A stretch of DNA of 40,012 nt from Clostridia bacterium. Lineage in GTDB: Bacteria; Bacillota; Clostridia; Oscillospirales; CAG-272. Made by a program: the position numbers and the translations under genes. The DNA lies in NCBI GenBank assembly GCA_024404975.1, contig JAKSPH010000005.1, positions 1-40,012 on the forward strand, written 5' to 3'. The notes under the pieces were generated by a model. It was not told the origin of the DNA and did not search any database. It was given only the letters and a program-made list of their open reading frames with translations. Below are positions 1 through 8,239 of this stretch, one piece after another (position 1 is the stretch's first letter; each line of letters opens with the position of its first letter).

Positions 1-931
1 CCTTTTTCCCGCCGACGGTATAAAGCGTCAATCCCGCGTCGGCAACGATGCTTCTGCCGGGTTCCATGAGAACGGTCGGAGGAGTCAGACCGAACTCCGC
101 ACACGCCGTGCGTACCGCCTCACCGATCCTGCGGATGTTTTCCGCATAGTCGGGGACGGGATCCGTTTTTACGTAAGGAACGCCCATTCCGCCGCCGAGG
201 TTGAGGACCGTCGCTTCAAATCCGAGTTCCCTTTTTACGTCGCCCATGAAGCGGAGCATGATCCTCGCCGCGTCGCAGAACGGCGCGCAGTCAAAGATCT
301 GCGAACCGATATGGCAGTGGAATCCCTCCGTAACGATATGAGGCATGGAGAGTGCGAGAGCGGTCAGTTGCATTGCCTGTCCCGTTTCGATGGCGGCGCC
401 GAACTTGGAGTCCACCTTTCCCGTGGTGATCTTTTCATGCGTATGCGGATCGATTCCGGGAGTCAGACGGAGCAGAATCTTCTGACGGATCCCGCGGTTT
501 GCGGCTTCCCGCTCGATGGCGTAAAGTTCGTCGGCGTTGTCGCAGACGAAGTGTCCGATTCCGTTGTCCATAGCGAAAGCGATGTCGGCATCGGTCTTAT
601 TGTTGCCGTGAAAATAGGCTCTCTGCGCCGGGAATCCGGCAAGGATCGCCGTGTAGAGTTCGCCGGAGGAAACCACGTCAATGCCCATGTTTTCCTCGCG
701 CATGATTTCATAGATATGTTTGAAACAGAGTGCCTTGCTCGCGAACAGAGGACCGGATTCCCCTCCGAAAGCCTCCGCCATCGCCTGCCGGTAAAGACGG
801 CATCTTTCCCGGATCCTCCGTTCATCCATCAGATAGAGAGGCGTACCGTATTTTGCCGCCAACACCGCCGTATCGTGTCCCGCGAAGGTCAGATGCCCCT
901 GTTCGTTGACGTTAAGATTCTCACTGATCAT
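1..931 (-). CDS. lysA: Diaminopimelate decarboxylase, C-terminus cut by window edge
   Basis: Catalyses the last step of lysine synthesis, the PLP-dependent decarboxylation of meso-diaminopimelate to L-lysine in the cytoplasm. About 310 of the usual ~420 residues are visible. Reading back from the ATG at 931, the translation shows the PLP-binding lysine in ASKAL (K66), a glycine-rich NLGGGMGVPYV phosphate-binding stretch and EPGRSIVADAG, all typical of fold-III decarboxylases. The frame stays open to base 1, so the missing part lies outside the window and the gene is not broken. The start is supported by GGAG six bases upstream. It lies 12 bases behind ddh and is the fourth gene of the dapA-dapB-ddh-lysA operon, so it should share the lysine riboswitch. 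Confidence 0.95.
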   Translation of the reverse strand, partial: MISENLNVNEQGHLTFAGHDTAVLAAKYGTPLYLMDERRIRERCRLYRQAMAEAFGGESGPLFASKALCFKHIYEIMREENMGIDVVSSGELYTAILAGFPAQRAYFHGNNKTDADIAFAMDNGIGHFVCDNADELYAIEREAANRGIRQKILLRLTPGIDPHTHEKITTGKVDSKFGAAIETGQAMQLTALALSMPHIVTEGFHCHIGSQIFDCAPFCDAARIMLRFMGDVKRELGFEATVLNLGGGMGVPYVKTDPVPDYAENIRRIGEAVRTACAEFGLTPPTVLMEPGRSIVADAGLTLYTVGGKK

Positions 932-943
932 CTTGCGCTCCGA

Positions 944-1927
944 TCAAAGCAGATGCGCCCGCAGTTCGGCACCGTCTTCCGGCATCAGAAGCGCGGGAGC
1001 GATATCAAACACGGTATGACAACCCGTTTCGCCCTTCTTTGCAAGGCGGAAGGCGGCACGGGCATAGGCGATCAGCACACTGCCGGTGAATTCGGGGTTG
1101 GATTCCAACTGCAAGCGGTATTCGATCGTGTGTTTCGTTTCCAGATCCATTCCGGTATTTCCGCTGCGGATGACACAGCCGCCGTGAGGAATGCCCATGT
1201 GCTTTTCGCGGAGTTCCTCCATGGAAATGAAATGAACCGTCGTGTCGTAATCGGCGAAATAGTTCGGCATGGTCTTGATCTCGTTTTCGATCCGGGCGAG
1301 GTCGGCGCCTTCTTCGGCGACAACGTAGCACTCTCTCGTGTGTTTTTCACGCACGCTGAGTTCGGGGTTTTCACCGGCACGGACACGCGCGACCGCGTCT
1401 TCTACGGGAACCGTATACTGACGGGCATCCAGAACGCCGTCGATCCTGCGGATCGCATCCGAGTGTCCCTGGCTGACGCCCCGTCCCCAGAAGGTGTAAT
1501 CGTTTCCGTTCGGAAGGACGGCGTTGGCATACATACGGGTGAGCGAGAACAGACCGGGATCCCAACCTACCGAGATGATCGAAACCGTACCCGCTTTCTC
1601 TGACACTCCGTCGACGGTGGCAAAGTGTTCGGGGATCCTTGCGTGAGTATCGAAACTGTCTATCACGGAGAAGTGTGCGGCGATCGCAGGCGTCGTTTCG
1701 GGCAAATCCGTGGCACTGCCTCCGCAGTTGACCACCACGTCGACCTTACCGCAATACTCTTCCATCCGGTCGACCGGTACTACCGGAACGCCGGGCGTTC
1801 TCAATTTGACCGTTGCCGGATCTCTTCTTGTGAAAACAGCCACAAGTTCCATATCCGCGGCGTTTTTGACGGCGGCCTCCACACCCTTTCCGAGATTTCC
1901 GTAACCTGCAATTGCAATTCTGATCAT
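944..1927 (-). CDS. ddh: meso-Diaminopimelate D-dehydrogenase
   Basis: NADPH-dependent enzyme that converts tetrahydrodipicolinate, ammonia and NADPH directly to meso-diaminopimelate, bypassing the succinyl or acetyl branches of lysine synthesis. The 327-residue length matches the family (about 326). The N-terminus has a dinucleotide-binding GYGNLG (residues 8-13) followed by AVFTRRDP, the arginine-rich loop expected for NADPH preference. Later conserved stretches include SVGWDPGLFS and WGRGVSQGHSDA. The start follows AAGGAGGG at proper spacing, within the last codons of dapB, only two bases away. It supplies both lysine and the peptidoglycan precursor. The presence of Ddh inside the operon suggests that this is the organism's working DAP route, although other branches could lie elsewhere. 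Confidence 0.95.
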   Translation of the reverse strand: MIRIAIAGYGNLGKGVEAAVKNAADMELVAVFTRRDPATVKLRTPGVPVVPVDRMEEYCGKVDVVVNCGGSATDLPETTPAIAAHFSVIDSFDTHARIPEHFATVDGVSEKAGTVSIISVGWDPGLFSLTRMYANAVLPNGNDYTFWGRGVSQGHSDAIRRIDGVLDARQYTVPVEDAVARVRAGENPELSVREKHTRECYVVAEEGADLARIENEIKTMPNYFADYDTTVHFISMEELREKHMGIPHGGCVIRSGNTGMDLETKHTIEYRLQLESNPEFTGSVLIAYARAAFRLAKKGETGCHTVFDIAPALLMPEDGAELRAHLL

Positions 1928-1929
1928 AA

Positions 1930-2676
1930 TTATCCCTCCTTTTGATCAATAATGGAATTCATATCGTAAAGCCCCGGTTTCTGATTCCGGAGAAATGATA
2001 CTGCACTGAGCGCACCTTCGGCGAACAACGCACGGGAATGTGCCTCGTGTTTGAGAGTGATCGTCTGGCAGTCGGTGGAAACCAGCACCTCGTGGATGCC
2101 GACGACGTTTCCTCGGCGGACGGCGTGAATGCCGATCTCGTCCTTTTCCCGCACGGCTTTTCCGCTCCGTCCGAGTTTGATAAGTGCCTTTTCACGCACG
2201 TTCTTGATGGCATTTGCGATCATCAGCGCCGTTCCGCTCGGTGCGTCAAGTTTGCGGTTGTGATGGGTTTCCACGATCTCGATATCCGCGTCGGGCATCA
2301 CGGAAGCGGTTTTCACGGCAAGTTCTATCAGCAGAGCAACGCCGAGCGACATATTCGCAGAGTGGAAGATCGGAACGTTTTTGGCGGCGTTCGCGATCAT
2401 CGCCTCCTCCTCTTCGGTGTGTCCCGTGGTGGCAATGACCGTCGGGAGCCCGCGGTGGACGGCGTAATTCAGAAGATCCTTCGTGGCGAGATGATGCGAA
2501 AAGTCCACGATCACGTCGGCTTCTCCGCCGAAGTCATCCGGATTCCGCAATACGCCCGGTTCGTTTGCCATTTTGTCTATGCGTGCAACGATCTCATAGG
2601 AATCGGAAGCGCTCACGAGAGTCTCCATCGCCTTTCCCATTCTTCCGCACGCGCCGTAAAGTATGATTTTCGTCAT
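1930..2676 (-). CDS. dapB: 4-Hydroxy-tetrahydrodipicolinate reductase
   Basis: Reduces hydroxy-tetrahydrodipicolinate to tetrahydrodipicolinate with NAD(P)H, the step between DapA and Ddh. The 248 residues are normal for the Firmicutes form. Visible motifs are the nucleotide-binding GACGRMGKAM near the N-terminus, DFSHH, the VETHHNRKLDAPSGTAL signature holding the catalytic His-Lys pair, and a C-terminal FAEGALSAVSFL. The ATG has a GGAGG six bases upstream that lies inside the end of dapA, one base away, so translation is probably coupled. Confidence 0.96.
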   Translation of the reverse strand: MTKIILYGACGRMGKAMETLVSASDSYEIVARIDKMANEPGVLRNPDDFGGEADVIVDFSHHLATKDLLNYAVHRGLPTVIATTGHTEEEEAMIANAAKNVPIFHSANMSLGVALLIELAVKTASVMPDADIEIVETHHNRKLDAPSGTALMIANAIKNVREKALIKLGRSGKAVREKDEIGIHAVRRGNVVGIHEVLVSTDCQTITLKHEAHSRALFAEGALSAVSFLRNQKPGLYDMNSIIDQKEG

Positions 2677-2677
2677 A

Positions 2678-3568
2678 TTAAACCTCCAAGCCTTGCTGCC
2701 GCATCAGAGAAAGAAGAACTTCTCTGTGTTCGGACTCCATCGGAGTCAGCGGCAGACGCAGATAATCTTCGCAGAAGCCGAGTGCCGCCATCGCCGCCTT
2801 GACGGGAATGGGATTCACCTCACTGAACAGTGCGTTGATGAGCGGAAGATAGCGGAGCTGCATCTCCATCGCGCCCCGAAGATCACCGACAAAGAAACGG
2901 TCGCACATCTGCACCGTTTCCCTGGGCATCAGATTGGAAAGCACGGAGATCACGCCGGCACCGCCCGAAGCAAGCAACGGCACGATCTGATCGTCGTTTC
3001 CCGAATACAGATCCAACCGATCGCCGACGACGCGCATGGCTTCCATGATTTTGGAGAGGTTGCCGTTCGCCTCCTTGATCGAAGTGATCATCGGGTGATC
3101 CGCAAGCGCGCCGTAAGTCGCCGGCTCGATGTTGACTCCCGTTCTCGACGGCACGTTGTAAAGGATGCAGGGTTTGGTACTCTGATCCGCAATGGCGGTA
3201 AACGTCCGGATCAGTCCGTTCTGCGTGGCTTTATTGTAATAGGGGGTTACGAGCAACATTCCGTCGTAACCGATCTCACAGGCGTACCGAGTCAGATCAA
3301 TGGCGTACGCCGTATCGTTGGAACCTGTTCCCGCGATCATCACCGTCCTGCCGGCGGCACGCTTGACCGCATAGTCCAGCGCCGCGCGATGTTCCTCATC
3401 GCTCAGAGTGGATCCCTCTCCCGTCGTTCCGCAAATGACCAGCGCGTTGATCCCCGAATCGATCTGCCAATCGATCAGCCTGCCGAAGCGGTCGTAATCG
3501 ATCCCTCTCTCGGTCAGCGGAGTGATCAGTGCGGTTGCGACGCCTCTGAAAAGTACGGGTTTTTTCAT
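2678..3568 (-). CDS. dapA: 4-Hydroxy-tetrahydrodipicolinate synthase
   Basis: Condenses pyruvate with aspartate semialdehyde and commits carbon to lysine and DAP. At 296 residues it is full length. It is a TIM-barrel aldolase: the Schiff-base lysine is K165 in TSIKEANG, the catalytic tyrosine is Y137 in YNVPSRTG, and GTTGEGSTL near residue 48 is the usual substrate loop. The start at 3568 follows AAAGGAG. It is the first gene of the operon and lies directly behind a lysine riboswitch with its own terminator, so lysine should switch off dapA, dapB, ddh and lysA together. Confidence 0.97.
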   Translation of the reverse strand: MKKPVLFRGVATALITPLTERGIDYDRFGRLIDWQIDSGINALVICGTTGEGSTLSDEEHRAALDYAVKRAAGRTVMIAGTGSNDTAYAIDLTRYACEIGYDGMLLVTPYYNKATQNGLIRTFTAIADQSTKPCILYNVPSRTGVNIEPATYGALADHPMITSIKEANGNLSKIMEAMRVVGDRLDLYSGNDDQIVPLLASGGAGVISVLSNLMPRETVQMCDRFFVGDLRGAMEMQLRYLPLINALFSEVNPIPVKAAMAALGFCEDYLRLPLTPMESEHREVLLSLMRQQGLEV

Positions 3569-3615
3569 TTTCTTTCTCCTTTTTCTTCTCGTTTTTCGGA
3601 TAATTGGGTATAAAA

Positions 3616-3646
3616 AACAAAAAAGTAGTCGATACGAATCGACTAC
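3616..3646 (-). terminator. Riboswitch-controlled intrinsic terminator before dapA
   Basis: On the minus strand a perfect nine-pair stem (GTAGTCGAT with ATCGACTAC, four-base loop) is followed by a T tract interrupted by one G. It sits between the aptamer and the dapA ribosome binding site, the expected place for the expression platform of a transcriptional lysine riboswitch. Confidence 0.85.
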
Positions 3647-3870
3647 CCCGCAGTTTCCGGCACGGCCAAAAATGATAAAACAAAATTAGATAAAGTGCCC
3701 GAAAAAGCAAGATAGCTCTCCGCAAAATAGCGACAGTAGGGGAGATCTTATTCTCCGCTACCAGGTCAACCTCGGCAGGGTTGCCTTCGGCACCGATCCC
3801 TTTCACTCATACCGGATCTTGCCGGATCCATTTCGCATGAGTTACTGATAATGCGATGCGCCTCTATCTG
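3647..3870 (-). promoter_or_regulatory. Lysine riboswitch (L box) for the dap operon
   Basis: Read on the minus strand, the leader begins with AGATAGAGGCGC and contains ATCAGTAACTCATGCG, GAAAGGGATCGGTGCCGAAG, CTGGT and CCCCTACTGTCGCT, which match the conserved core of the lysine-sensing L box. The closing P1 helix can be placed: AGATAG at 3864-3869 pairs with CTATCT at 3710-3715, giving an aptamer of about 160 nt. The remaining sequence down to 3647 leads into the terminator. Known L boxes of this type cause premature termination when lysine is bound. The covariance fit was judged by eye. Confidence 0.93.
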
Positions 3871-3883
3871 TTTCTCTGTTTTC

Positions 3884-3912
3884 ATTATAACAGGTTTTTC
3901 GACAAAAAGCAA
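3884..3912 (-). promoter_or_regulatory. Promoter of the dapA-dapB-ddh-lysA operon
   Basis: On the minus strand TTGCTT (3907-3912) and a perfect TATAAT (3884-3889) are separated by 17 bases. Transcription would start just before the first helix of the riboswitch. The -35 is weak and the -10 ideal. Confidence 0.75.
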
Positions 3913-4014
3913 GTGTTTTTTTCAAAGAATTCGAAAGACGGAGAATCCCCGCCGTCCGGCACGGTTCAAAACGGACTCCCGCAAAGCGTGAAAGTCATAA
4001 TATTGGTCGTGGCG

Positions 4015-4043
4015 TTGACTTTTTCCCGCAAATGTACTACAAT
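4015..4043 (+). promoter_or_regulatory. Promoter of the PhnP-like MBL gene
   Basis: TTGACT (4015-4020), a 17-base spacer, and TACAAT (4038-4043) form a near-consensus housekeeping promoter 40 bases before the ATG at 4084. It fires away from the lysine operon. The 100-base stretch between the two promoters (3913-4014) shows nothing else I can identify. Confidence 0.75.
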
Positions 4044-4083
4044 ACAAGAAAAGAAAAATATCTTTCATCAGGAGAACGCCGCC

Positions 4084-4905
4084 ATGAAAATCACCTATTT
4101 CGGAACCGCTGCCGCCGAGGCTGTACCTACACCGGGTTGTGAATGTGCCGTTTGCCGTCACGCTCGAAAGACGGGCGGAAGAAACACGCGTCTGCGCACG
4201 CAGGCTTTGATCGACGACCGCCTGCTGATCGACTTTCCGGCAGATGCGCATTACTTCTCCATCCGATACGGTGTCAATTACCTACGCATCGCGGGGTGCC
4301 TCATCTCACACAGCCACAGCGATCACCTCTGCGCCCCCGATCTTGTGTCTTTCGATCACGGCTTCTGCGCGACCGACCGTGAAGAACCGCTCCACTTCTT
4401 TGCCGGCGAGGACGGTTTCCGCCATATCCGCAAAACCGAAACCGATCTTTCGGTCGGACGGCGTGACGTCACGCTCATAGAGCCGTTTCGCCCCTTCACC
4501 GTTGCCGGCTATGAGATCACGCCCCTGCCCGCAAACCACGCCCCGACGTCCTCTCCTCTGATTTTCCATATCCGCAGCGGAGAGAAAAGTATGGTCTGGG
4601 CTCACGATACCGGCATTCTGCCGGATGCGGCGGCGGAAGCGCTCGCCGCGCTCGGACGCGTGGACTTCTTCTCGCTCGACTGTTGCCTCCCCTTCCTGTC
4701 CGGCATCCGGCAGGGGCATCTCAGTATCGACACCTGCGAAGAAACCTTCGCAAACCTCACCGCGCGCGGCGTCATCGACGGAAAGACCGTCTGCGTCCTC
4801 AACCATTTCTCTCACAACGGCGGAGCCACGCAGGACGATCTGGAATCCTTCTGCCGCGAAAAGCCCTACATCCCCGCCTACGACGGAATGACCATCACCT
4901 TCTGA
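4084..4905 (+). CDS. PhnP-like metallo-beta-lactamase fold hydrolase
   Basis: A 273-residue cytosolic MBL-fold protein. The metal site HSHSDH is at residues 76-81, and further metal ligands are likely in HDTG and HFSHNG near the C-terminus. An N-terminal CECAVC (C19, C21, C24) resembles the structural zinc site of PhnP, a cyclic ribose-phosphate phosphodiesterase of phosphonate breakdown, so phosphodiesterase activity is likely. No phn genes are nearby, so the substrate is unknown. The frame stays open upstream to 3856, but I place the start at the ATG at 4084 because AGGAG lies nine bases before it and the promoter lies at 4015-4043. It has its own terminator and is a single-gene unit. It is clearly distinct from the three MBL domains of the next operon, which lack the cysteine motif. 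Confidence 0.85.
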   Translation: MKITYFGTAAAEAVPTPGCECAVCRHARKTGGRNTRLRTQALIDDRLLIDFPADAHYFSIRYGVNYLRIAGCLISHSHSDHLCAPDLVSFDHGFCATDREEPLHFFAGEDGFRHIRKTETDLSVGRRDVTLIEPFRPFTVAGYEITPLPANHAPTSSPLIFHIRSGEKSMVWAHDTGILPDAAAEALAALGRVDFFSLDCCLPFLSGIRQGHLSIDTCEETFANLTARGVIDGKTVCVLNHFSHNGGATQDDLESFCREKPYIPAYDGMTITF

Positions 4906-4922
4906 ACCCAACTCTGCACAAA

Positions 4923-4956
4923 AAAACGGCGGAAACAAAACGTTCCCGCCGTTTTT
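4923..4956 (+). terminator. Intrinsic terminator after the PhnP-like gene
   Basis: AAACGGCGG (4924-4932) pairs with CCGCCGTTT (4946-4954), with further pairing in the loop (AAAC with GTT), followed by TTTT. It lies 18 bases after the stop codon. Confidence 0.8.
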
Positions 4957-5089
4957 ATTCTAAACTTATTTGTGATAGTTGTTTTTCGGGATTCGTTCAA
5001 CTTATGGGGAAATCGTTTCGCTCTCCGCGCAAAATTCTTTTTCCTGTTGAGAACATAGTTTCCCCTTCTGATAAAGATCTTCAAAGAAT

Positions 5090-5126
5090 GACCTCGCTCA
5101 TTTGTTCGAGCAAGGTCGTTTTTATT
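5090..5126 (+). terminator. Second hairpin with T tract in the 4906-5346 gap
   Basis: GACCT-c-GCTC pairs with GAGC-a-AGGTC and is followed by GTTTTTATTATTT. It is a plausible intrinsic terminator with no gene directly before it. It may insulate the downstream operon, or end a small RNA beginning in 4957-5089, where I see no convincing promoter. Apart from the two hairpins and the promoter at 5234-5262, nothing is recognisable in 4906-5346. Confidence 0.5.
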
Positions 5127-5233
5127 ATTTCGCCCGGTCGATCGGAAACACCTTTTTTTATCCTTTTTTCGTCAATTTCTGTTCTCTTTTTTGAAAAAGT
5201 TGACACAATTTGATAAAAAATGATAAAAAGATA

Positions 5234-5262
5234 TTTACAAAGACCCCATTTTATTGTATAAT
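5234..5262 (+). promoter_or_regulatory. Promoter of the MBL/cyclase/HD-GYP operon
   Basis: TTTACA (5234-5239), 17 bases, and a perfect TATAAT (5257-5262) precede the first gene of the operon by 84 bases. A TTGACA at 5200-5205 lacks a good -10 and is less likely. The predicted leader of about 75 nt has no obvious riboswitch. Confidence 0.75.
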
Positions 5263-5346
5263 AAGCTGAATAATTATGAACGGTTTTTCCGTTTTTTCCA
5301 CGTTTGCCACGGTGCGGCACCCATTCTATAAAAAACAGGTGAACTT

Positions 5347-6147
5347 ATGAAGAATTCAAAAGAATACACACTCTACGTGCTCGGCTCTCGCGGAAGCAGA
5401 CCCGTACACGGTCGCCCGTTTGAGGTGTTTGGCGGACAAACCAGTTGCTTTATCGTTAAATCCGAAAAGCACGCCGTCGTCATTGATTGCGGAACGGGGT
5501 TGTTTGATGCCGAAGCGATCCTTTCCGACTGCGATATTATCGACATCGTATTCACGCACGTGCATTACGATCACATCATCGGCATGTTGGACTTCAACAT
5601 CTTCCCGAAGGACGCGCGCATCAGTTTCTTCGGTACGTTCAGCACGTGGCTTTCTTACGAAACGATCAAGGACTTTTACCGCCACCCGTTCTGGCCGATC
5701 CAACCGAATCTCGGCGCGGTGTGCGAAATCTCAAACGACGGCTCAAGCTACAATCTGGCGGACGGCTTTGTGCTTTCGGCAATGAAAGCCAATCATCCCG
5801 ACAGCGGCAACATCGTTTCGCTGACGGTGGGAAACACCAAAATCTGCTTTATGTTTGACGTGGAGATCGACGGTAATTTCAATCTCAATATACTGAAAGA
5901 CTGCGCTTTCTTGGTCTTTGACGGCATGTTTGACGATTCCGAGTATTGTCAGCACCTGGGATGGGGGCATTCCACCTATCAGGAAGGATGCCGCTTGGCG
6001 TCGGTCTATAATTGCAAAGCGCTTCTGATCACGCATCATAATCCCAAAAACGACGACGAAAAACTGCTGGCGATGGAAAACAAAGCCAAACTCTTATATG
6101 CCAACACCAGATTTTGCCGTGCGGGTGACATTTTCGTCATCGAATAA
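5347..6147 (+). CDS. Stand-alone MBL-fold hydrolase, possible cyclic nucleotide phosphodiesterase
   Basis: A 266-residue cytosolic protein made of one MBL domain. It starts with GSRGSRPVHG and FGGQTSC, a glycine-rich opening common in phosphodiesterase-like MBL proteins. The metal-binding THVHYDH holds H71, H73, D75 and H76. Further ligand-bearing blocks are NHPDSG, MFDVE, FDGMFDD, WGHST and ITHHNP. The same blocks occur in the C-terminal domain of the next gene (HPDD, FDGMFDD, WGHGT, ITHHNP) and, more loosely, at the N-terminus of the fourth gene, so three paralogous MBL domains lie in one operon. It is the first gene behind the promoter and ends 21 bases before the cyclase gene. MBL enzymes are known to open cyclic mononucleotides (for example Apyc1 and PhnP relatives). 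Use of the neighbouring cyclase product as substrate is my inference. Confidence 0.85.
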   Translation: MKNSKEYTLYVLGSRGSRPVHGRPFEVFGGQTSCFIVKSEKHAVVIDCGTGLFDAEAILSDCDIIDIVFTHVHYDHIIGMLDFNIFPKDARISFFGTFSTWLSYETIKDFYRHPFWPIQPNLGAVCEISNDGSSYNLADGFVLSAMKANHPDSGNIVSLTVGNTKICFMFDVEIDGNFNLNILKDCAFLVFDGMFDDSEYCQHLGWGHSTYQEGCRLASVYNCKALLITHHNPKNDDEKLLAMENKAKLLYANTRFCRAGDIFVIE

Positions 6148-6168
6148 CGCCATAAAGGAGAGCTGCCT

Positions 6169-8229
6169 GTGAAACTGTTTCGAAGAATCAACTGGAAAGC
6201 GTTTTCCAACCTTGAAACCATCGAGGAAAAATCCTTTTGGATCGTAGCCCCGACGGTAGCTTTAGTCGGTATGATAGGACTGACAACGTCAGGTTCTTAC
6301 GAATCGATGATTCCTATGATCGCGGCGGCGCTCTCTTGCTTTATTCTGCCCATTTTGCTGATGATCTTCGTTTCAAAGAAGAAGAATTATCACTCGGCAT
6401 ATCCTCTGCTCTGCATTTTCACCGGTGCGGTCGCAACTCCCGTCACTTTTATTTTCGGCGGCGGCTTTTTGTCCAGTATGCCGCTTTTTTGTGTCGTAAC
6501 GGCGGGCATCACCGGTCTTTGCTATTCCAAGCGGTGGAGATTCCTTTCCGTCTTCTCCTGCCTGGCTACGAACACACTCGCGTTTTTGTACGTCTATTTT
6601 AACGGTTCCCCTTTCCCTCTGAAAGGTTCCGAAATGCTGAACAATTCCAAAGAGATATGGCCGGTGTACAACGATATGTTCCTCGGCTATTATCTCGCCT
6701 CTCTCGCGCTTTTCATATCGGTGCATTTTGTCATCAACGACATTCGTCGCTACTCCCTCAATCAGGAAACGTTGCAGCAGTATTTTGACAAGGAAAAGCG
6801 GAAAGAAATACTGAATAAAGCGTTAGGCGGAAACATTTCCAGCGAGTCTAACCACAAAAAGGCAGTCATTCTGTTTGCGGATATCTCCAATTTCACGACG
6901 ATAACCGAAAATATGCCGTCCACCCTGATTTCCAAGTTCCTGAACGAGTTTTTCTCTACTGCGGGCAAGTATATTCACAGTACGGGCGGCATCATCGACA
7001 AGTACATCGGCGACTGCGTGATGGCGTATTGGTTTGACGACGCAAACGGGAACTGCGTACTGAACGCCGTGGAATCTATGCTGAATATGAAATTGGATCT
7101 GCTCAAAAAAGCGGAATCCATTTACCAAGAGTACGGAACCGAATTGAATTACTCGGTCGGCATCGCATACGGCGACGTCATCTTCGGCGATATCGGTTCG
7201 GACACGATGCACGATTACACCGTGATCGGTGACGCCGTCAACACGGCAAGCCGCATTGAATCCTTTGCCGTCAGCGGCGAAATGCTGATTTCCGACAGTG
7301 CGGCAAAGATGGTCAAGGGCGCGGTCATTTTGGAAAGCGTGGAAGCTGACCACTTCTTCAAGGGAAAAAACAAGCCCATTGATTTGTACCGCATCGTCGG
7401 ATTGGCTTCCCAAAAGCAGGAATTCGCCTTTCAGGAACGCGAGCCGTACGAATACACCGTTTCTGTGTGCGGATGCCGCGGTTCTTTCCCCGTTTCGGGT
7501 CTGCGGTTCTCGGAATACGGCGGTGAAACCAGTTGCTACGTGGTAAAAAAAGACGATTACGCCGTGATCATCGACTGCGGAACCGGTTTGAAAAACGCCG
7601 TTTCTCTCCTGGACGGATGCAAAAACATTGATATCCTGCTGACTCACGTGCATTACGACCATATCTTAGGATTCTTAATGTCCAAGTTCCCTGCGCAAAC
7701 AAAAGTTCGCATTTTCGGTCAATTTGACAAGTGGGACGTCCAAAGCAACACGCTTGATGAGTTTATGGAACATCCCTATTGGCCGGTGGAACTGTCCTAC
7801 ACCGAAAAGGTGTCGATCAAACTCGGCGAGAAGATACCGCTCGACAAAGAGATGACCGCCGCTTTCTACCCCTCCGATCATCCGGATGACGCGTGCGTCA
7901 TTCAGTTAATGTGCAAAGACAAGAAAGTTGTGTTCCTTGCGGACTGCGAAAATGCCGAGAGGCTGGAACCCGGTTTAGCCGACAACGCCGAACTTGTCTT
8001 CTTCGACGGCATGTTTGACGACGGCGACGCCATCGACCATACGGGTTGGGGACACGGAACGTGGCAGGCGGGCCTGCGCTTTACCGATGGAAAGAACATC
8101 AAAAAGATGGTGATCACCCACCACAATCCCGAACTCGGCGACCACTCGCTTATGCTTCGCGAAACGCAGGCACGGCATGAAAAATCCAACGTTTCGTTTG
8201 CAAAGACCGGGGACGTCTTTATGATTTAA
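6169..8229 (+). CDS. Membrane class IIIb nucleotide cyclase fused to an MBL-fold domain
   Basis: A 686-residue fusion. About six transmembrane helices fill residues 20-190. A class III cyclase domain follows (about 230-410): metal-binding D238 in FADIS and D282 in YIGD, base-selecting K278 and T351 (DYTVIGDAVN), and transition-state N358 and R362. The Lys/Thr pair is the class IIIb signature, a group that includes bicarbonate-stimulated adenylyl cyclases, so ATP to cAMP is the likely reaction. From residue 425 an MBL domain opens with GCRGSFPVSG and GGETSC and carries THVHYDH (H493, H495, D497, H498), FDGMFDD, WGHGT and ITHHNP; all its metal ligands look intact. One chain may thus both make and break a cyclic nucleotide, or the MBL domain may act on a different substrate. 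The start is GTG at 6169, eight bases after AAAGGAG. It shares the operon with the preceding MBL gene. Confidence 0.9.
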   Translation: MKLFRRINWKAFSNLETIEEKSFWIVAPTVALVGMIGLTTSGSYESMIPMIAAALSCFILPILLMIFVSKKKNYHSAYPLLCIFTGAVATPVTFIFGGGFLSSMPLFCVVTAGITGLCYSKRWRFLSVFSCLATNTLAFLYVYFNGSPFPLKGSEMLNNSKEIWPVYNDMFLGYYLASLALFISVHFVINDIRRYSLNQETLQQYFDKEKRKEILNKALGGNISSESNHKKAVILFADISNFTTITENMPSTLISKFLNEFFSTAGKYIHSTGGIIDKYIGDCVMAYWFDDANGNCVLNAVESMLNMKLDLLKKAESIYQEYGTELNYSVGIAYGDVIFGDIGSDTMHDYTVIGDAVNTASRIESFAVSGEMLISDSAAKMVKGAVILESVEADHFFKGKNKPIDLYRIVGLASQKQEFAFQEREPYEYTVSVCGCRGSFPVSGLRFSEYGGETSCYVVKKDDYAVIIDCGTGLKNAVSLLDGCKNIDILLTHVHYDHILGFLMSKFPAQTKVRIFGQFDKWDVQSNTLDEFMEHPYWPVELSYTEKVSIKLGEKIPLDKEMTAAFYPSDHPDDACVIQLMCKDKKVVFLADCENAERLEPGLADNAELVFFDGMFDDGDAIDHTGWGHGTWQAGLRFTDGKNIKKMVITHHNPELGDHSLMLRETQARHEKSNVSFAKTGDVFMI

Positions 8230-8239
8230 GGGGAATCCT

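Noticed and set aside
311..1603. A 430-codon open frame on the plus strand opposite lysA and ddh
   Set aside because: It lies antisense to two well-supported genes and its translation shows no family motif; it is a shadow frame.
4034..4041. A single TGTACTAC in the PhnP-like promoter, matching part of the 11-bp repeat
   Set aside because: It is only an eight-base match in a single copy lying across the -10 box, so it is probably chance.
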